From: an uncultured Chlorobiaceae bacterium
Lineage (GTDB): Bacteria; Bacteroidota; Chlorobiia; Chlorobiales; Chlorobiaceae
Direction of reading: 5' to 3'
DNA: 45,408 nt
NCBI GenBank assembly: GCA_903869365.1
Contig: CAIPYV010000127.1
Location: forward strand, 1 to 45,408
Shown piece by piece: positions 45,279 to 45,408 of this stretch. The notes under the pieces are model-generated. The model was not told the origin of the DNA and searched no databases. It was given only the letters and a program-made list of their open reading frames with translations. A program made the translations under genes and the position numbers. Each line of letters starts with the position of its first letter. Position 1 is the first letter of the stretch.

Positions 45279-45408
45279 TCATGCTTCAATTGACGGATAA
45301 AGATGTAAAAGTTTGATTCTCGCCTTATCGGTAGTAAAACGCCAGTTGATTGTAGCCTTTTTATTGTTCCTTTCTTCTTCCCATGCAGTAACCTGGGTTC
45401 TGACTTCG
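45279..45408 (-). mobile_element. IS630-family transposase, C-terminal end (runs off the window)
   Basis: On the minus strand the last 42 codons read VRTQVTAWEEERN, then INWRFTTDKARIKLLHLYPS and IEA, then stop. This W-E-E-E-R-N, W-R-F-T-T-x-x-A-R-x-K-L-x-x-L-Y-P-S pattern is the C-terminus of IS630/Tc1-mariner-type transposases. The element's end appears to be just past the stop, at TA in CTAG (45268-45271), the preferred IS630 target. The remainder of the element is outside the window. Confidence 0.85.

Overview
This window looks like chromosomal DNA of a green sulfur bacterium (Chlorobiaceae, Chlorobium/Pelodictyon group). The reasons are a nif operon in the order nifH-I1-I2-D-K-E-N-B with short group III-type NifK and an insertion-bearing NifD, an outer-membrane Cyc2-type cytochrome-porin of the kind known from photoferrotrophic Chlorobium, and moderate GC content. 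Species cannot be fixed from the sequence alone.

Layout. (1) 0-5.8 kb: a PAS-rich histidine kinase and an OmpR-type regulator on the minus strand, a small outer-membrane beta-barrel gene, and an IS3-type transposase remnant. (2) 5.8-7.8 kb: two AT-rich genes, a type III polyketide synthase-like protein with an altered catalytic triad and a GNAT acetyltransferase, likely acquired. (3) 8.1-17.1 kb: one long co-directional cluster encoding a complete dedicated type II fatty-acid/polyketide-like line (AcpS, FabZ-like dehydratase, Cys-less ketosynthase/chain-length-factor-like protein, ACP, ketosynthase, FabG, FabL-like reductase), followed by a LolD/LolE-like ABC exporter, a LolA-like periplasmic carrier and an outer-membrane beta-barrel. 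This is the best candidate for an undescribed system: an envelope lipid made and exported by one operon. (4) 17.2-19.0 kb: cyc2 and a monohaem cytochrome c, convergent to the lipid cluster, with a run of six TTAA cores spaced 10-11 bp upstream. (5) 19.7-27.4 kb: a CqsS-like hybrid kinase with no synthase nearby, a glutamine amidotransferase, RNase R, and a purine salvage pair (adenine/adenosine deaminase plus hypoxanthine phosphoribosyltransferase).

(6) 27.6-32.6 kb: nifV, a NifA-type sigma-54 activator and a soluble hybrid kinase. (7) 32.7-35.3 kb: an accessory patch with a formylglycine-generating-enzyme-like C-type-lectin-fold protein whose 3' end resembles a variable region of a diversity-generating retroelement, a toxin-antitoxin pair with a C-terminally extended toxin, and an aldo/keto reductase. 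(8) 35.7-44.8 kb: the nif operon behind a near-perfect sigma-54 promoter, ending with a thioredoxin-like [2Fe-2S] ferredoxin. (9) 45.0 kb to end: a second copy of the small beta-barrel gene, cut at a CTAG site by an IS630-family element that runs off the window.

How the parts fit: NifA acting with sigma-54 probably drives the nif operon; NifV supplies homocitrate for FeMo-co; NifI1/I2 give post-translational ammonia control; the ferredoxin may carry electrons for nitrogenase or cofactor assembly. Cyc2 and its partner cytochrome would bring electrons from Fe(II) outside the cell into the periplasm. No tRNA, rRNA or CRISPR array was seen.
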